Assembly (NCBI RefSeq): GCF_000002235.5
Contig: NW_022145599.1
Location: 10,292,897 to 10,356,896, forward strand
Source of the DNA: Strongylocentrotus purpuratus
Taxonomy: Eukaryota > Echinodermata > Echinoidea > Camarodonta > Strongylocentrotidae
Length of the DNA stretch: 64,000 nucleotides
Reading direction: 5' to 3'
In this document: positions 42,901 to 57,900 of the stretch, piece by piece
Position numbering within the stretch: the stretch's first letter is position 1
Layout: every line of letters begins with the position of its first letter
Made by a program: the position numbers and the translations under genes
Notes under the pieces: generated by a model
Told to the model about the DNA's origin: nothing
What the model saw: only the letters and a program-made list of their open reading frames with translations
Databases searched by the model: none

Positions 42901-45900
42901 AGGAAAATATTTTTTTTTTTAATAGGCTAGTTTCCCCACAATGAATGTCCATACATGCCATTAGATGGATCCTGACCCCATATCCCTTTGAAAGGGGCGT
43001 AGGGGCAAATATTGTAAAAATTGAATTATCACAACTTTCGTGCCGAAATTGTAAGGGCCGGGTGGTTCAGCATTTTGAAGGAAAAAATTATATTTTTGAA
43101 TAGGCTAGTTTCCCCACAATGAATGTACATACATGCCATTAGATGGATCCTGACCCCCATATCCCTTGGAAGGGGCGTAGGGGCAAATATTGTAAAATTT
43201 GAATTATCACACCACTTTCAGGCCGAAATTAGAAGGGTCCCGGGTGGTTCAGCATTTTGGAGGAAAATATTATATTTTTTGAATAGGCTAGTTTCCCCAC
43301 AATGAATGTACATACATGCCATTAGATGGATCCTGACCCCCATATCCCTTTGAAAGGGGCGTAGGGGCAAATATTGTAAAAATTTGAATTATCACAACTT
43401 TCGTGCCGAATTGTTAGGGCCGGGGTGGTTCAGCATTTTGGAGGAAAATATTTTTTTTTTTAATAGGCTAGTTTCCCACAATGAATGTCCATACATGCCA
43501 TTAGATGGATCCTGACCCCCATATCCCTTTGAAAGGGGCGTAGGGGCAAATATTGTGATAATTTGAATAAACACCAATTTCAGGCCAAAATGGTAAGGGC
43601 CGGGGTGGTTCAGCATTTTCGAGGAAAATATTATATTTTTGAATAGGCTAGTTTCCCCACAATGAATGTACATACATGCCATTAGATGGATCCTGACCCC
43701 CATATCCCTTTGGAAGGGCGTAGGGTCAAATATTGTAAAAATTTGAATTATCACAACTTTTGGACCGAAATTAGAAGGTCCGTGGTGGTTCAGCATTTTG
43801 GAGGAAAATATTATTTTTTTTAATAGGCTAGTTTCCCCACAATGAATGTACATACATGCCATTAGATGGATCCTGACCCCCATATCCCTTTGGAAGGGGC
43901 GTAGGGGCAAATATTGTAAAAATTTGAATTATCACAACTTTTGGGCCGAAATTAGAAGGTCCGGGTGGCTCAGCATTTTGGAGGAAAATATATATTTTTT
44001 TTAATAGGTTAGTTTCCCCACAATAAATGTCCATACATGCCATTAGATGGATCTTGACCCCCATATCCCTTGAAAGGGGCGTAGGGGCAAATATTGTGAT
44101 AATTTGAATAAACACCAATTTCAGGCCGAAATGGTAAGGGCCGGGGTGGTTAGCATTTTGGAGGAAAATATATTTTTTTTAATAGGCTAGTTTCCCCACA
44201 ATGAATGTACATACATGCCATTAGATGGATCTTGACCCCCATATCCCTTTGAAAGGGGCGTAGGGGCAAATATTGTGATAATTTGAATTATCACAACTTT
44301 CAGGCCGAGATTAGAAAGTCCAGGGTGGCTCAGCATTTTGGAGGAAAATATATATTTTTTTTAATAGGCTAGTTTCTCAACAATGAATGTACATACATGC
44401 CATTAGATGGATCCTGACCCCATATCCCTTTGGAAGGGGCGTAGGGGCAAATATTGTAAAAATTTGAATTATCACAACTTTCGGGCGAAATTAGAAGGTC
44501 CAGGGTGGTTCAGCATTTTGGAGGAAAATATATATTTTTTAATAGGTTAGTTTCCCCACAATGAATGTACATACATGCCATTAGATGGATCTTGACCCCC
44601 ATATCCCTTTAAAAGGGGCATAGGGGCAAATATTGTAATAATTTGAATTAACACAATTTCAGGCCGAAATTGTAAGGGCCGGGGTGGTTCAGCATTTTGG
44701 AGGAAAATATTTTTTTTTTAATAGGCTAGTTTCCCCACAATGAATGTACATACATGCCATTAGATGGATCCTGACCCCCATATCCCTTTGAAGGGGCGTA
44801 GGGGCAAATATTGTGAAATTTGAATTATCACAACTTTCAGGCCGAGATTAGAAGGTCAGGGTGGTTCAGCATTTTGGAGGAAAATATATATTTTTTTAAT
44901 AGGCTAGTTTCCCCACAATGAATGTACATACATGCCATTAGATGGATCTTGACCCCCATATCCCTTTGAAAGGGCGTAGGGGCAAATATTGTAAAAAATT
45001 TGAATTATAACAATTTTCGGGCCGAAATTAGAAGGTCGGGGTGGTTCAGCATTTTGGAGGAAAAATATATATTTTTTTAATAGGTAGTTTCCCAACAATG
45101 AATGTACATACATGCCATTAGATGGATCCTGACCCCCATATCCCTTTGGAAGGGGCGTAGGGGCAAATATTGTAAAAATTTGATTATCACAACTTTCGGG
45201 CCGAAATAGAAGGTCCAGGGTGGTTCAGCATTTTGGAGGAAAATAATATATTTTTTTAATAGGTTAGTTTCCCCACAATGAATGTCCATACATGCCATTA
45301 GATGGATCTTGACCCCATATCCCTTTGAAAGGGGCGTAGGGGCAAATATTGTGATAATTTGAATAAACACAATTTCAGGCCAAATTGTAAGGGCCGGGGT
45401 GGTTCAGCATTTTGGAGGAAAATATTTTTTTTTTTAATAGGCTAGTTTCCCCACAATGAATGTACATACATGCCATTAGATGGATCCTGACCCCCATATC
45501 CCTTTGGAAGGGGCGTAGGGGCAAATGTTGTAAAAATTTGATTATCACAACTTTGGGCCGAAATTAGAAGGTCCGGGGTGGTTCAGCATTTTGGAGGAAA
45601 ATATTATATTTTTTAATAGGCTAGTTTCCCCACAATGAATGTACATACATGCCATTAGATGGATCCTGACCCCCATATCCCTTTGAAAGGGGCGAAGGGG
45701 CAAATATTGTAAAAATTTTGAATTATCACCAACTTTCAGGCCGAAATGGTAAGGGCCGGGGTGGTTCAGCATTTGGAGGAAAAATATTATATTTTTTGAA
45801 TAGGCTAGTTTCCCCACAATGAATGTCCATACATGCCATTAGATGGATCTGACCCCATATCCCTTTGAAAGGGGCGAAGGGGCAAATATTGTAAAAGATT

Positions 45901-48900
45901 GAATTATCACAACTTTTGGGCCGAATTTAGGGGCCGGGGTGGTTCAGCATTTTGGAGGAAAAATATATATTTTTTTTAATAGGTTAGTTTCCCCACAATG
46001 AATGTACATACATGCCATTAGATGGATCTTGACCCCGATCCCTTTGAAAGGGGCGTAGGGGCAAATATTGTGATAATTTGAATTATCACAACTTTCAGGC
46101 CGAGATTAGAAAGTCCGGGGTGGCTCAGCATTTTGGAGGAAAATATATATTTTTTTTAATAGGCTAGTTTCCCCACAATGAATGTACATACATGCCATTA
46201 GATGGATCTTGACCCCATATCCCTTTGAAAGGGGCGTAGGGGCAAATATTGTAAAAATTTGAATTATAAACATTTTTCGGGCCGAAATTAGAAGGTCCGG
46301 GGTGGTTCAGCATTTTGGAGGAAAATATATATTTTTTTTAATAGGCTAGTTTCCCCACAATGAATGTACATACATGCCATTAGATGGATCCTGACCCCCA
46401 TATCCCTTTGGAAGGGGCGTAGGGGCAAATATTGTAAAAATTTGAATTATCACAACTTTTGGGCGAAATTAGAAGGTCCGGGGTGGCTCAGCATTTTGGA
46501 GGAAAATATTATTTTTTTTAATAGGCTAGTTTCCCCACAATGAATGTCCATACATGCATTAGATGGATCCTGACCCCCATATCCCTTTGAAAGGGCGAAG
46601 GGGCAAATATTGTAAAAATTGAATTATCACAACTTTTGGGCCAATTAGCAGGTCCGGGTGGCTCAGCATTTTGGAGGAAAATATATATTTTTTTTAATAG
46701 GTTAGTTTCCCACAATGAATGTCCATACATGCCATTAGATGGATCTTGACCCCGATATCCCTTTGAAAGGGGCGTAGGGGCAAATATTGTGATAATTTGA
46801 ATTATCACAACTTTCAGGCCGAGATTAGAAAGTCCAGGGTGGCTCAGCATTTTGGAGGAAAATATATATTTTTTTTAATAGGCTAGTTTCCCCACAATGA
46901 ATGTACATACATGCCATTAGATGGATCTTGACCCCCATATCCTTTGAAAGGGGGTAGGGGCAAATATTGTAAAAATTTGAATTATAACATTTTTCGGGCC
47001 GAAATTAGAAGGTCCGGGGTGGTTCAGCATTTTGGAGGAAAAAATATATATTTTTTTAATAGGCTAGTTTCTCAACAATGAATGTACATACATGCCATTA
47101 GATGGATCCTGACCCCCATATCCCTTTGGAAGGGGCGTAGGGGCAAATATTGTAAAAATTTGAATTATCACCAACTTTGGGCCGAAAATTAGCAAGGTCC
47201 GGGTGGCTCAGCATTTTGGAGGAAAATATTATATTTTTTTAATAGGCTAGTTTCCCCACAATGAATGTCCATACATGCCATTAGATGGATCCTGACCCCC
47301 ATATCCCTTTGAAAGGGGCGAAGGGGCAAATATTGTAAAAAATTGAATTATCACAACTTTTGGGCCGAAATTAGCAGGTCCGGGGTGGCTCAGCATTTTG
47401 GAGGAAAATATATATTTTTTTAATAGGTAGTTTTCCCAACAATGAATGTCCTACATGCCATTAGATGGATCTTGACCCCGATATCCTTTGAAAGGGGCGT
47501 AGGGGCAAATATTGTGATAATTTGAATTATCACAACTTTCAGGCCGAGATTAGAAAGTCCAGGGTGGCTCAGCATTTTGGAGGAAAATATATATTTTTTT
47601 AATAGGCTAGTTTCCCCACAATGAATGTACATACATGCCATTTGATGGATCCTGACCCCATATCCCTTTGAAGGGGCGTAGGGGCAAATATTGTAAAAAT
47701 TTGATTATCACAACTTTCGGGCCGAAATTAGAAGGTCCAGGGTGGTTCAGCATTTTGGAGGAAAATATATATATTTTTTAATAGGTTAGTTTCCCCACAA
47801 TGAATGTCCACATGCCATTAGATGGATCTTGACCCCCATATCCCTTTAAAAGGGGCATAGGGGCAAATATTGTGATAATTTGAATAAACACCAATTTCAG
47901 GCCGAAATTGTAAGGGCCGGGGGTGGTTCAGCATCTTGGAGGAAAATTTTTTTTTTTTTTAATAGGCTAGTTTCCCCACAATGAATGTACATAAATGCCA
48001 TTAGATGGATCCTGACCCCCATATCCCTTTGGAAGGGGCTTAGGGGCAAATGTGTAAAAATTTGAATTATCACAACTTTGGACCGAAATTAGAAGGTCCG
48101 GGGTGGTTCAGCATTTTGGAGGAAAATATTATATTTTTTTAATAGGCTAGTTTCCCCACGATGAATGTACATACATGCCATTAGATGGATCCTGACCCCC
48201 ATATCCCTTTGAAAGGGGCGTAGGGGCAAATATTGTAAAAATTTTAATTATCACCAATTTCAGGCCAAAATGGTAAGGGCCGGGGTGGTTCAGCATTTTC
48301 GAGGAAAATATATATTTTTGAATAGGCTAGTTTCCCCACAATCAATGTACATACATGCCATTAGATGGATCCTGACCCCCATATCCCTTTGAAGGGGCGT
48401 AGGGGCAAATATTGTAAAAATTTGAATTATCACAACTTTTGGACCGAAATTAGAAGGTCCGGGGTGGTTCAGCATTTTGGAGGAAATAATATTATTTTTT
48501 TAATAGGCTAGTTTCCCCACAATGAATGTCCATACATGCCATTAGATGGATCCTGACCCCCATATCCCTTTGAAAGGGGCGAAGGGGCAAATATTGTAAA
48601 AGATTGAATTATCACAACTTTTGGGCCGAAATTAGCAGGTCCGGGTGGTTCAGCATTTTGGAGGAAAATATATATTTTTTTTAATAGGTTAGTTTCCCCA
48701 CAATAAATGGCCATACATGCCATTAGATGGATCCTGACCCCGATATCCCTTTGAAAGGGGCGTAGGGCAAATATTGTGTAATTTGAATTATCACAACTTT
48801 CAGGCCGTGATTAGAAAGTCCAGGGTGGCTCAGCATTTTGGAGGAAAATATATATTTTTTTTAATAGGCTAGTTTCCCCACAATGAATGTACATACATGC

Positions 48901-51900
48901 CATTAGATGGATCTTGACCCCCATATCCCTTTGAAAGGGGCGTAGGGGCAAATATTGTAAAATTTGAATTTACACATTTTCGGGCCGAAATTAGAAGGTC
49001 CGGGGTGGTTCAGCATTTTGGAGGAAAAATATAATTTTTTTAATAGGCTAGTTTCTCAACAATGAATGTACATACATGCATTAGATGGATCCTGACCCCA
49101 TATCCCTTTGGAAGGGGCGTAGGGGCAAATATTGTAAAAATTTGATTATCACAACTTTCGGGCCGAAATTAGAAGGTCCAGGGTGGTTCAGCATTTGGAG
49201 GAAAATATTATATTTTTTTTAATAGGCTAGTTTCCCCACGATGAATGTACATACATGCCATTAGATGGATCCTGACCCCCATATCCCTTTGAAAGGGGCG
49301 AAGGGGCAAATATTGTAAAAATTTTAATTATCACCAATTTCAGGCCAAAATGGTAAGGGCCGGGGTGGTTCAGCATTTTCGAGGAAATATTATATTTTTG
49401 AATAGGCTAGTTTCCCCACAATCAATGTACATACATGCCATTAGATGGATCCTGACCCCCATATCCCTTTGGAAGGGGCGTAGGGGCAAATATTGTAAAA
49501 ATTTGAATTATCACAACTTTTGGACGAAATTAGAAGGTCCGGGGTGGTTCAGCATTTTGGAGGAAAATATTATATTTTTTTAATAGGCTAGTTTCCCCAC
49601 AATGAATGTCCATACATGCCATTAGATGGATCCTGACCCCCATATCCCTTGAAAGGGGGCGAAGGGGCAAATATTGTAAAAGATTGAATTATCACAACTT
49701 TTGGGCCGAAATTAGCAGGTCCGGGTGGTCTCAGCATTTTGGAGGAAAATATATATTTTTTTTAATAGGTTAGTTTCCCCACAATAAATGTCCATACATG
49801 CCATTAGATGGATCTGACCCCCGATATCCTTTGAAAGGGGCGTAGGGCAAATATTGTGATAATTTGAATTATCACAACTTTCAAGCCGTGATTAGAAGGT
49901 CCAGGGTGGCTCAGCATTTTGGAGGAAAATATATATTTTTTTTAAATAGGCTAGTTTCCCCACAATGAATGTACATACATGCCATTAGATGGATCTTGAC
50001 CCCCATATCCCTTTTGAAAGGGGCGTAGGGGCAAATATTGTAAAAATTTGAATTATAACATTTTCGGGCCGAAATTAGAAGGTCCGGGTGGTTCAGCATT
50101 TTGGAGGAAAATATATTTTTTTTAATAGGCTAGTTTCTCAACAATGAATGTACATACATGCCATTAGATGGATCCTGACCCCCATATCCCTTTGGAAGGG
50201 GCGTAGGGGCAAATATTGTAAAATTTGATTATCACAACTTTCGGGCCGAAATTAGAAGGTCCAGGGTGGTTCAGCATTTTGGAGGAAAATATATATTTTT
50301 TAATAGGTTAGTTTCCCCACAATGAATGTCCATACATGCCATTAGATGGATCTTGACCCCGATATCCCTTTAAAGGGGCGTAGGGGCAAATATTGTGATA
50401 ATTTGAATAAACACCAATTTCAGGCCGAAATGGTAAGGGCCGGGTGGTTCAGCATTTTGGAGGAAAATATTTTTTTTTTTTAATAGGCTAGTTTCCCCAC
50501 AATGAATGTACGTACATGCCATTAGATGGATCCTGACCCCCATATCCCTTTGAAAGGGGCGTAGGGGCAAATATTGTAAAAATTTGAATCATAATATTTT
50601 TAGGCCGAAATTAGAAGGTCCGGGGTGGTCAGCATTTTGGAGGAAAATATATATTTTTTAATAGGTTAGTTTCCCCACAATGAATGTACATACATTCCAT
50701 TAGGTTGATCCTGACTCCCATATCCCTTTGAAAGGGGCGAAGGGGCAAATATTGTAAAATTTGAATTATCACAACTTTCGGGCCGAAATGGTAAGGGCCG
50801 GGGTGGTTCAGGATTTTGGAGGAAAATATATATTTTTTTTAATAGGCTAGTTTCTCCACAATGAATGTACCTACATGCCATTAGATGGATCTTGACCCCC
50901 ATATCCCTTTGAAAGGGGCATAGGGGCAAATATTGTAAAAATTTGAATTATCACAACTTTCGGGCCGAAAATGTAAGGGCCGGGGTGGTTCAGCATTTTG
51001 AAGGAAAAAATTATATTTTTTGATTAGGCTAGTTTCCCCACAATGTATGTACATACATGCCATTAGATGGATCCTGACCCCCATATCCCTTTGAAAGGGG
51101 CGTAGGGGCAAATATTGTAAAAATTTGAATTATCACAACTTTCGGGCCGAAATTAGAAGGTCCGGGGTGCTCAGCATTTTGGAGGAAAAATATTTTTTTT
51201 TTAATAGGCTAGTTTCCCCACAATGAATGTACATACATGCCATTAGATGGATCCTGACCCCCATATCCCTTTGGAAGGGGCGTAGGGGCAAATATTGTAA
51301 AAATTTGATTATCACAACTTTCGGGCCGAAATTAGAAGGTCCAGGGTGGTTCAGCATTTTGGAGGAAAATATATATATTTTTTAATAGGTTAGTTTCCCC
51401 ACAATGAATGTCCATACATGCCATTAGATGGATCTTGACCCCGATATCCCTTTAAAAGGGGCATAGGGGCAAATATTGTGATAATTTGAATAAACACCAA
51501 TTTCAGGCCGAAATTGTAAGGGCCGGGGTGGTTCAGCATCTTGGAGGAAAATATTTTTTTTTTTAATAGGCTAGTTTCCCCACAATGAATGTACATAAAT
51601 GCCATTAGATGGATCCTGACCCCCATATCCCTTTGGAAGGGGCGTAGGGGCAAATATTGTAAAAATTTGAATTATCACAACTTTGGACCGAAATTAGAAG
51701 GTCCGGGGTGGTTCAGCATTTTGGAGGAAAAATATTATATTTTTTTAATAGGCTAGTTTCCCCACGATGAATGTACATACATGCCATTAGATGGATCCTG
51801 ACCCCCATATCCCTTTGAAAGGGGCGAAGGGGCAAATATTGTAAAAATTTAATTATCACCAATTTCAGGCCAAAATGGTAAGGGCCGGGGTGGTTCAGCA

Positions 51901-54900
51901 TTTTCGAGGAAAATATTATATTTTTTGAATAGGCTAGTTTCCCCACAATCAATGTACATACATGCCATTAGATGGATCCTGACCCCCATATCCCTTTGGA
52001 AGGGGCGTAGGGGCAAATATTGTAAAAATTTGAATTATCACAACTTTTGGACCGAAATTAGAAGGTCCGGGGTGGTTCAGCATTTTGGAGGAAAATATTA
52101 TATTTTTTTAATAGGCTAGTTTCCCCACAATGAATGTCCATACATGCCATTAGATGGATCCTGACCCCCATATCCCTTTGAAAGGGGCGAAGGGGCAAAT
52201 ATTGTAAAAATTTGAATTATCACAACTTTTGGGCCGAAATTAGCAGGTCCGGGTGGCTCAGCATTTTGGAGGAAAATATATATTTTTTTTAATAGGTTAG
52301 TTTCCCCACAATGAATGTCCATACATGCCATTAGATGGATCTTGACCCCGATATCCCTTTGAAAGGGGCGTAGGGGCAAATATTGTGATAATTTGAATTA
52401 TCACAACTTTCAGGCCGTGATTAGAAAGTCCAGGGTGGCTCAGCATTTGGAGGAAAATATATATTTTTTTTAATAGGCTAGTTTCCCCACAATGAATGTA
52501 CATACATGCCATTAGATGGATCTTGACCCCCATATCCCTTTGAAAGGGGCGTAGGGGCAAATATTGTAAAAATTTGAATTATAACATTTTTCGGGCCGAA
52601 ATTAGAAGGTCCGGGTGGTTCAGCATTTTGGAGGAAAATATATATTTTTTTTAATAGGCTAGTTTCCCCACAATGAATGTACATACATGCCATTAGATGG
52701 ATCCTGACCCCCATATCCCTTTGAAAGGGGCGTAGGGGCAAATATTGTAAAAATTTGATTATCACAACTTTCGGGCCGAAATTAGAAGGTCCAGGGTGGT
52801 TCAGCATTTTGGAGGAAAATATATATATTTTTTAATAGGTTAGTTTCCCCACAATGAATGTCCATACATGCCATTAGATGGATCCTGACCCCCATATCCC
52901 TTTGAAAGGGGCGTAGGGGCAAATATTGTGATAATTTGAATAAACACAATTTCAGGCCGAAATTAGAAGGTCCGGGGTGGTTCAGCATTTTGGAGGAAAA
53001 TATATATATTTTTTAATAGGTTAGTTTCCCCACAATGAATGTACATACATTCCATTAGATGGATCCTGACCCCCATATCCCTTTGAAAGGGGCGTAGGGG
53101 CAAATATTGTAAAAATTTGAATTATCACAACTTTCGGGCCGAAATGGTAAGGGCCGGGGTGGTTCAGCATTTTGGAGGAAAATATATATTTTTTTAATAG
53201 GCTAGTTTCTCCACAATGAATGTACCTACATGCCATTAGATGGATCTTGACCCCCATATCCCTTTGAAAGGGGCATAGGGGCAAATATTGTAAAAATTTG
53301 AATTATCACAACTTTCGGGCCGAAATGTAAGGGCCGGGGTGGTTCAGCATTTTGAGGAAAAAATTATATTTTTTGATTAGGCTAGTTTCCCCACAATGAA
53401 TGTACATACATGCCATTAGATGGATCCTGACCCCCATATCCCTTTGAAAGGGGCGTAGGGGCAAATATTGTAAAAATTTGAATTATCACAACTTTCGGGC
53501 CGAAATTAGAAGGTCCGGGGTGGTTCAGCATTTTGGAGGAAAATATATATTTTTTTTAATAGGTTAGTTTTCCCACAATGAATGTCCATACATGCCATTA
53601 GATGGATCTTGACCCCGATATCCCTTTGAAAGGGGCGTAGGGGCAAATATTGTGATAATTTGAATAAACACCAATTTCAGGCCAAAATGGTAAGGGCCGG
53701 GGTGGTTCAGCATTTTCGAGGAAAATATTATATTTTTTGAATAGGCTAGTTTCCCCACAATGAATGTACATACATGCCATTAGATGGATCCTGACCCCCA
53801 TATCCCTTTGGAAGGGGCGTAGGGGCAAATGTTGTAAAAATTTGAATTATCACAACTTTTGGACCGAAATTAGAAGGTCCGGGGTGGTTCAGCATTTTGG
53901 AGGAAAATATTATATTTTTTTAATAGGCTAGTTTCCCCACGATGAATGTACATACATGCCATTAGATGGATCCTGACCCCCATATCCCTTTGAAAGGGGC
54001 GAAGGGGCAAATATTGTAAAAATTTTAATTATCACCAATTTCAGGCCAAAATGGTAAGGGCCGGGGTGGTTCAGCATTTTCGAGGAAAATATTATATTTT
54101 TTGAATAGGCTAGTTTCCCCACAATCAATGTACATACATGCCATTAGATGGATCCTGACCCCCATATCCCTTTGGAAGGGGCGTAGGGGCAAATATTGTA
54201 AAAATTTGAATTATCACAACTTTTGGACCGAAATTAGAAGGTCCGGGGTGGTTCAGCATTTTGGAGGAAAATATTATATTTTTTTAATAGGCTAGTTTCC
54301 CCACAATGAATGTACATACATGCCATTAGATGGATCCTGACCCCCATATCCCTTTGGAAGGGGCGTAGGGGCAAATATTGTAAAAATTTGAATTATCACA
54401 ACTTTTGGGCCGAAATTAGAAGGTCCGGGGTGGCTCAGCATTTTGGAGGAAAATATATTTTTTTTTTAATAGGTTAGTTTCCCCACAATAAATGTCCTTA
54501 CATTGCATTAGATGGATCTTGACCCCCATATCCCTTTGAAAGGGGCGTAGGGGCAAATATTGTGATAATTTGAATAAACACCAATTTCAGGCCGAAATGG
54601 TAAGGGCCGGGGTGGTTCAGCATTTTGGAGGAAAATATAATATTTTTTGAATAGGCTAGTTTCCCCACAATGAATGTACACACATGCCATTACATTGATC
54701 CTGACCCCCATATCCCTTTGGAAGGGGCGTAGGGGCAAATATTGTTAAAATTTGAATTATCACAACTTTCAGGCCGAAATTAGAAGGTCCGGGGGGGTTC
54801 AGCATTTTGGAGGAAAATATTATATTTTTTGAATAGGCTAGTTTCCCCACAATGAATGTACATACATGCCATTAGATGGATCCTGACCCCAATATCCCTT

Positions 54901-57900
54901 TGGAAGGGGCGTAGGGGCATATATTGTAAAAATTTGAATTATCACAACTTTCGGGCCGAAATTAGAAGGTCCGGGGTGGTTCAGCATTTTGGAGGAAAAT
55001 ATTTTTTTTTTTTAATAGGTTAGTTTCCCCACAATGAATGTCCATACATGCCATTAGATGGATCCTGACCCCCATATCCCTTTGAAAGGGGCGTAGGGGC
55101 AAATATTGTAAAAATTTGAATTATCACAACTTTCGTGCCGAAATGGTAAGGGCCGGGGTGGTTCAGCATTTTGAAGGAAAAAATTATATTTTTTGATTAG
55201 GCTAGTTTCCCCACAATGAATGTACATACATGCCATTACATTGATCCTGACCCCCATATCCCTTTGGAAGGGGCGTAGGGGCAAATATCGTAAAAATTTG
55301 AATTATCACAACTTTCAGGCCGAAATTAGAAGGTCCGGGGTGGTTCAGCATTTTGGAGGAAAATATTATATTTTTTGAATAGGCTAGTTTCCCCACAATG
55401 AATGTACATACATGCCATTAGATGGATCCTGACCCCCATATCCCTTTGAAAGGGGCGAAGGGGCAAATATCGTAAAAATTTGAATTTTCACAACTTTCGT
55501 GCCGAAATTGTTAGGGCTGGGGTGGTTCAGCATTTTGGAGGAAAATATTTTTTTTTTTTAATCGGCTAGTTTCCCCACAATGAATGTCCATACATGCCAT
55601 TAGATGGATCTTGACCCCGATATCCCTTTGAAAGGGGCGTAGGGGCAAATATTGTGATAATTTGAATAAACACCAATTTCAGGCCAAAATGGTAAGGGCC
55701 GGGGTGGTTCAGCATTTTCGAGGAAAATATTATATTTTTTGAATAGGCTAGTTTCCCCACAATCAATGTACATACATGCCATTAGATGGATCCTGACCCC
55801 CATATCCCTTTGGAAGGGGCGTAGGGTCAAATATTGTAAAAATTTGAATTATCACAACTTTTGGACCGAAATTAGAAGGTCCGTGGTGGTTCAGCATTTT
55901 GGAGGAAAATATTATATTTTTTTAATAGGCTAGTTTCCCCACAATGAATGTACATACATGCCATTAGATGGATCCTGACCCCCATATCCCTTTGGAAGGG
56001 GCGTAGGGGCAAATATTGTAAAAATTTGAATTATCACAACTTTTGGGCCGAAATTAGAAGGTCCGGGGTGGCTCAGCATTTTGGAGGAAAATATATATTT
56101 TTTTTAATAGGTTAGTTTCCCCACAATAAATGTCCTTACATTGCATTAGATGGATCTTGACCCCCATATCCCTTTGAAAGGGGCGTAGGGGCAAATATTG
56201 TGATAATTTGAATAAACACCAATTTCAGGCCGAAATGGTAAGGGCCGGGGTGGTTTAGCATTTTGGAGGAAAATATAATATTTTTTGAATAGGCTAGTTT
56301 CCCCACAATGAATGTACATACATGCCATTACATTGATCCTGACCCCCATATCCCTTTGGAAGGTGCGTAGGGGCAAATATTGTAAAAATTTGAATTATCA
56401 CAACTTTCAGGCCGAAATTAGAAGGTCCGGGGTGGTTCAGCATTTTCGAGGAAAATATTATATTTTTTGAATAGGCTAGTTTCCCCACAATGAATGTCCA
56501 TACATGCCATTAGATGGATCCTGACCCCCATATCCCTTTGGAAGGGGCGTAGGGGCATATATTGTAAAAATTTGAATTATCACAACTTTCGGGCCGAAAT
56601 TAGAAGGTCCGGGGTGGTTCAGCATTTTGGAGGAAAATATATTTTTTTTTTAATAGGTTAGTTTCCCCACAATGAATGTCCATACATGCCATTAGATGGA
56701 TCCTGACCCCCATATCCCTTTGAAAGGGGCGTAGGGGCAAATATTGTAAAAATTTGAATTATCACAACTTTCGTGCCGAAATGGTAAGGGCCGGGGTGGT
56801 TCAGCATTTTGAAGGAAAAAATTATATTTTTTGATTAGGCTAGTTTCCCCACAATCAATGTACATACATGCCATTACATTGATCCTGACCCCCATATCCC
56901 TTTGGAAGGGGCGTAGGGGCAAATATTGTAAAAATTTGAATTATCACAACTTTCAGGCCGAAATTAGAAGGTCCGGGGTGGTTCAGCATTTTGGAGGAAA
57001 ATATTATATTTTTTGAATAGGCTAGTTTCCCCACAATGAATGTACATACATTCCATTAGGTTGATCCTGACTCCCATATCCCTTTGAAAGGGGCGAAGGG
57101 GCAAATATTGTAAAAATTTGAATTATCACAACTTTCGGGCCGAAATGGTAAGGGCCGGGGTGGTTCAGGATTTTGGAGGAAAATATATATTTTTTTTAAT
57201 AGGCTAGTTTCTCCACAATGAATGTACCTACATGCCATTAGATGGATCTTGACCCCCATATCCCTTTGAAAGGGGCATAGGGGCAAATATTGTAAAAATT
57301 TGAATTATCACAACTTTCGGGCCGAAAATGTAAGGGCCGGGGTGGTTCAGCATTTTGAAGGAAAAAATTATATTTTTTGATTAGGCTAGTTTCCCCACAA
57401 TGTATGTACATACATGCCATTAGATGGATCCTGACCCCCATATCCCTTTGAAAGGGGCGTAGGGGCAAATATTGTAAAAATTTGAATTATCACAACTTTC
57501 GGGCCGAAATTAGAAGGTCCGGGGTGGCTCAGCATTTTGGAGGAAAATATATATTTTTTTTAATAGGTTAGTTTTCCCACAATGAATGTCCATACATGCC
57601 ATTAGATGGATCTTGACCCCGATATCCCTTTGAAAGGGGCGTAGGGGCAAATATTGTGATAATTTGAATAAACACCAATTTCAGGCCAAAATGGTAAGGG
57701 CCGGGGTGGTTCAGCATTTTCGAGGAAAATATTATATTTTTTGAATAGGCTAGTTTCCCCACAATCAATGTACATACATGCCATTAGATGGATCCTGACC
57801 CCCATATCCCTTTGGAAGGGGCGTAGGGGCAAATATTGTAAAAATTTGAATTATCACAACTTTTGGGCCGAAATTAGAAGGTCCGGGGTGGCTCAGCATT

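Noticed and set aside
54478..56692. A 546-bp basic repeat suggested by frames spaced exactly 546 bp
   Set aside because: 546 is three times 182 and simply the distance at which the satellite returns to the same reading frame; the true unit is 182 bp.
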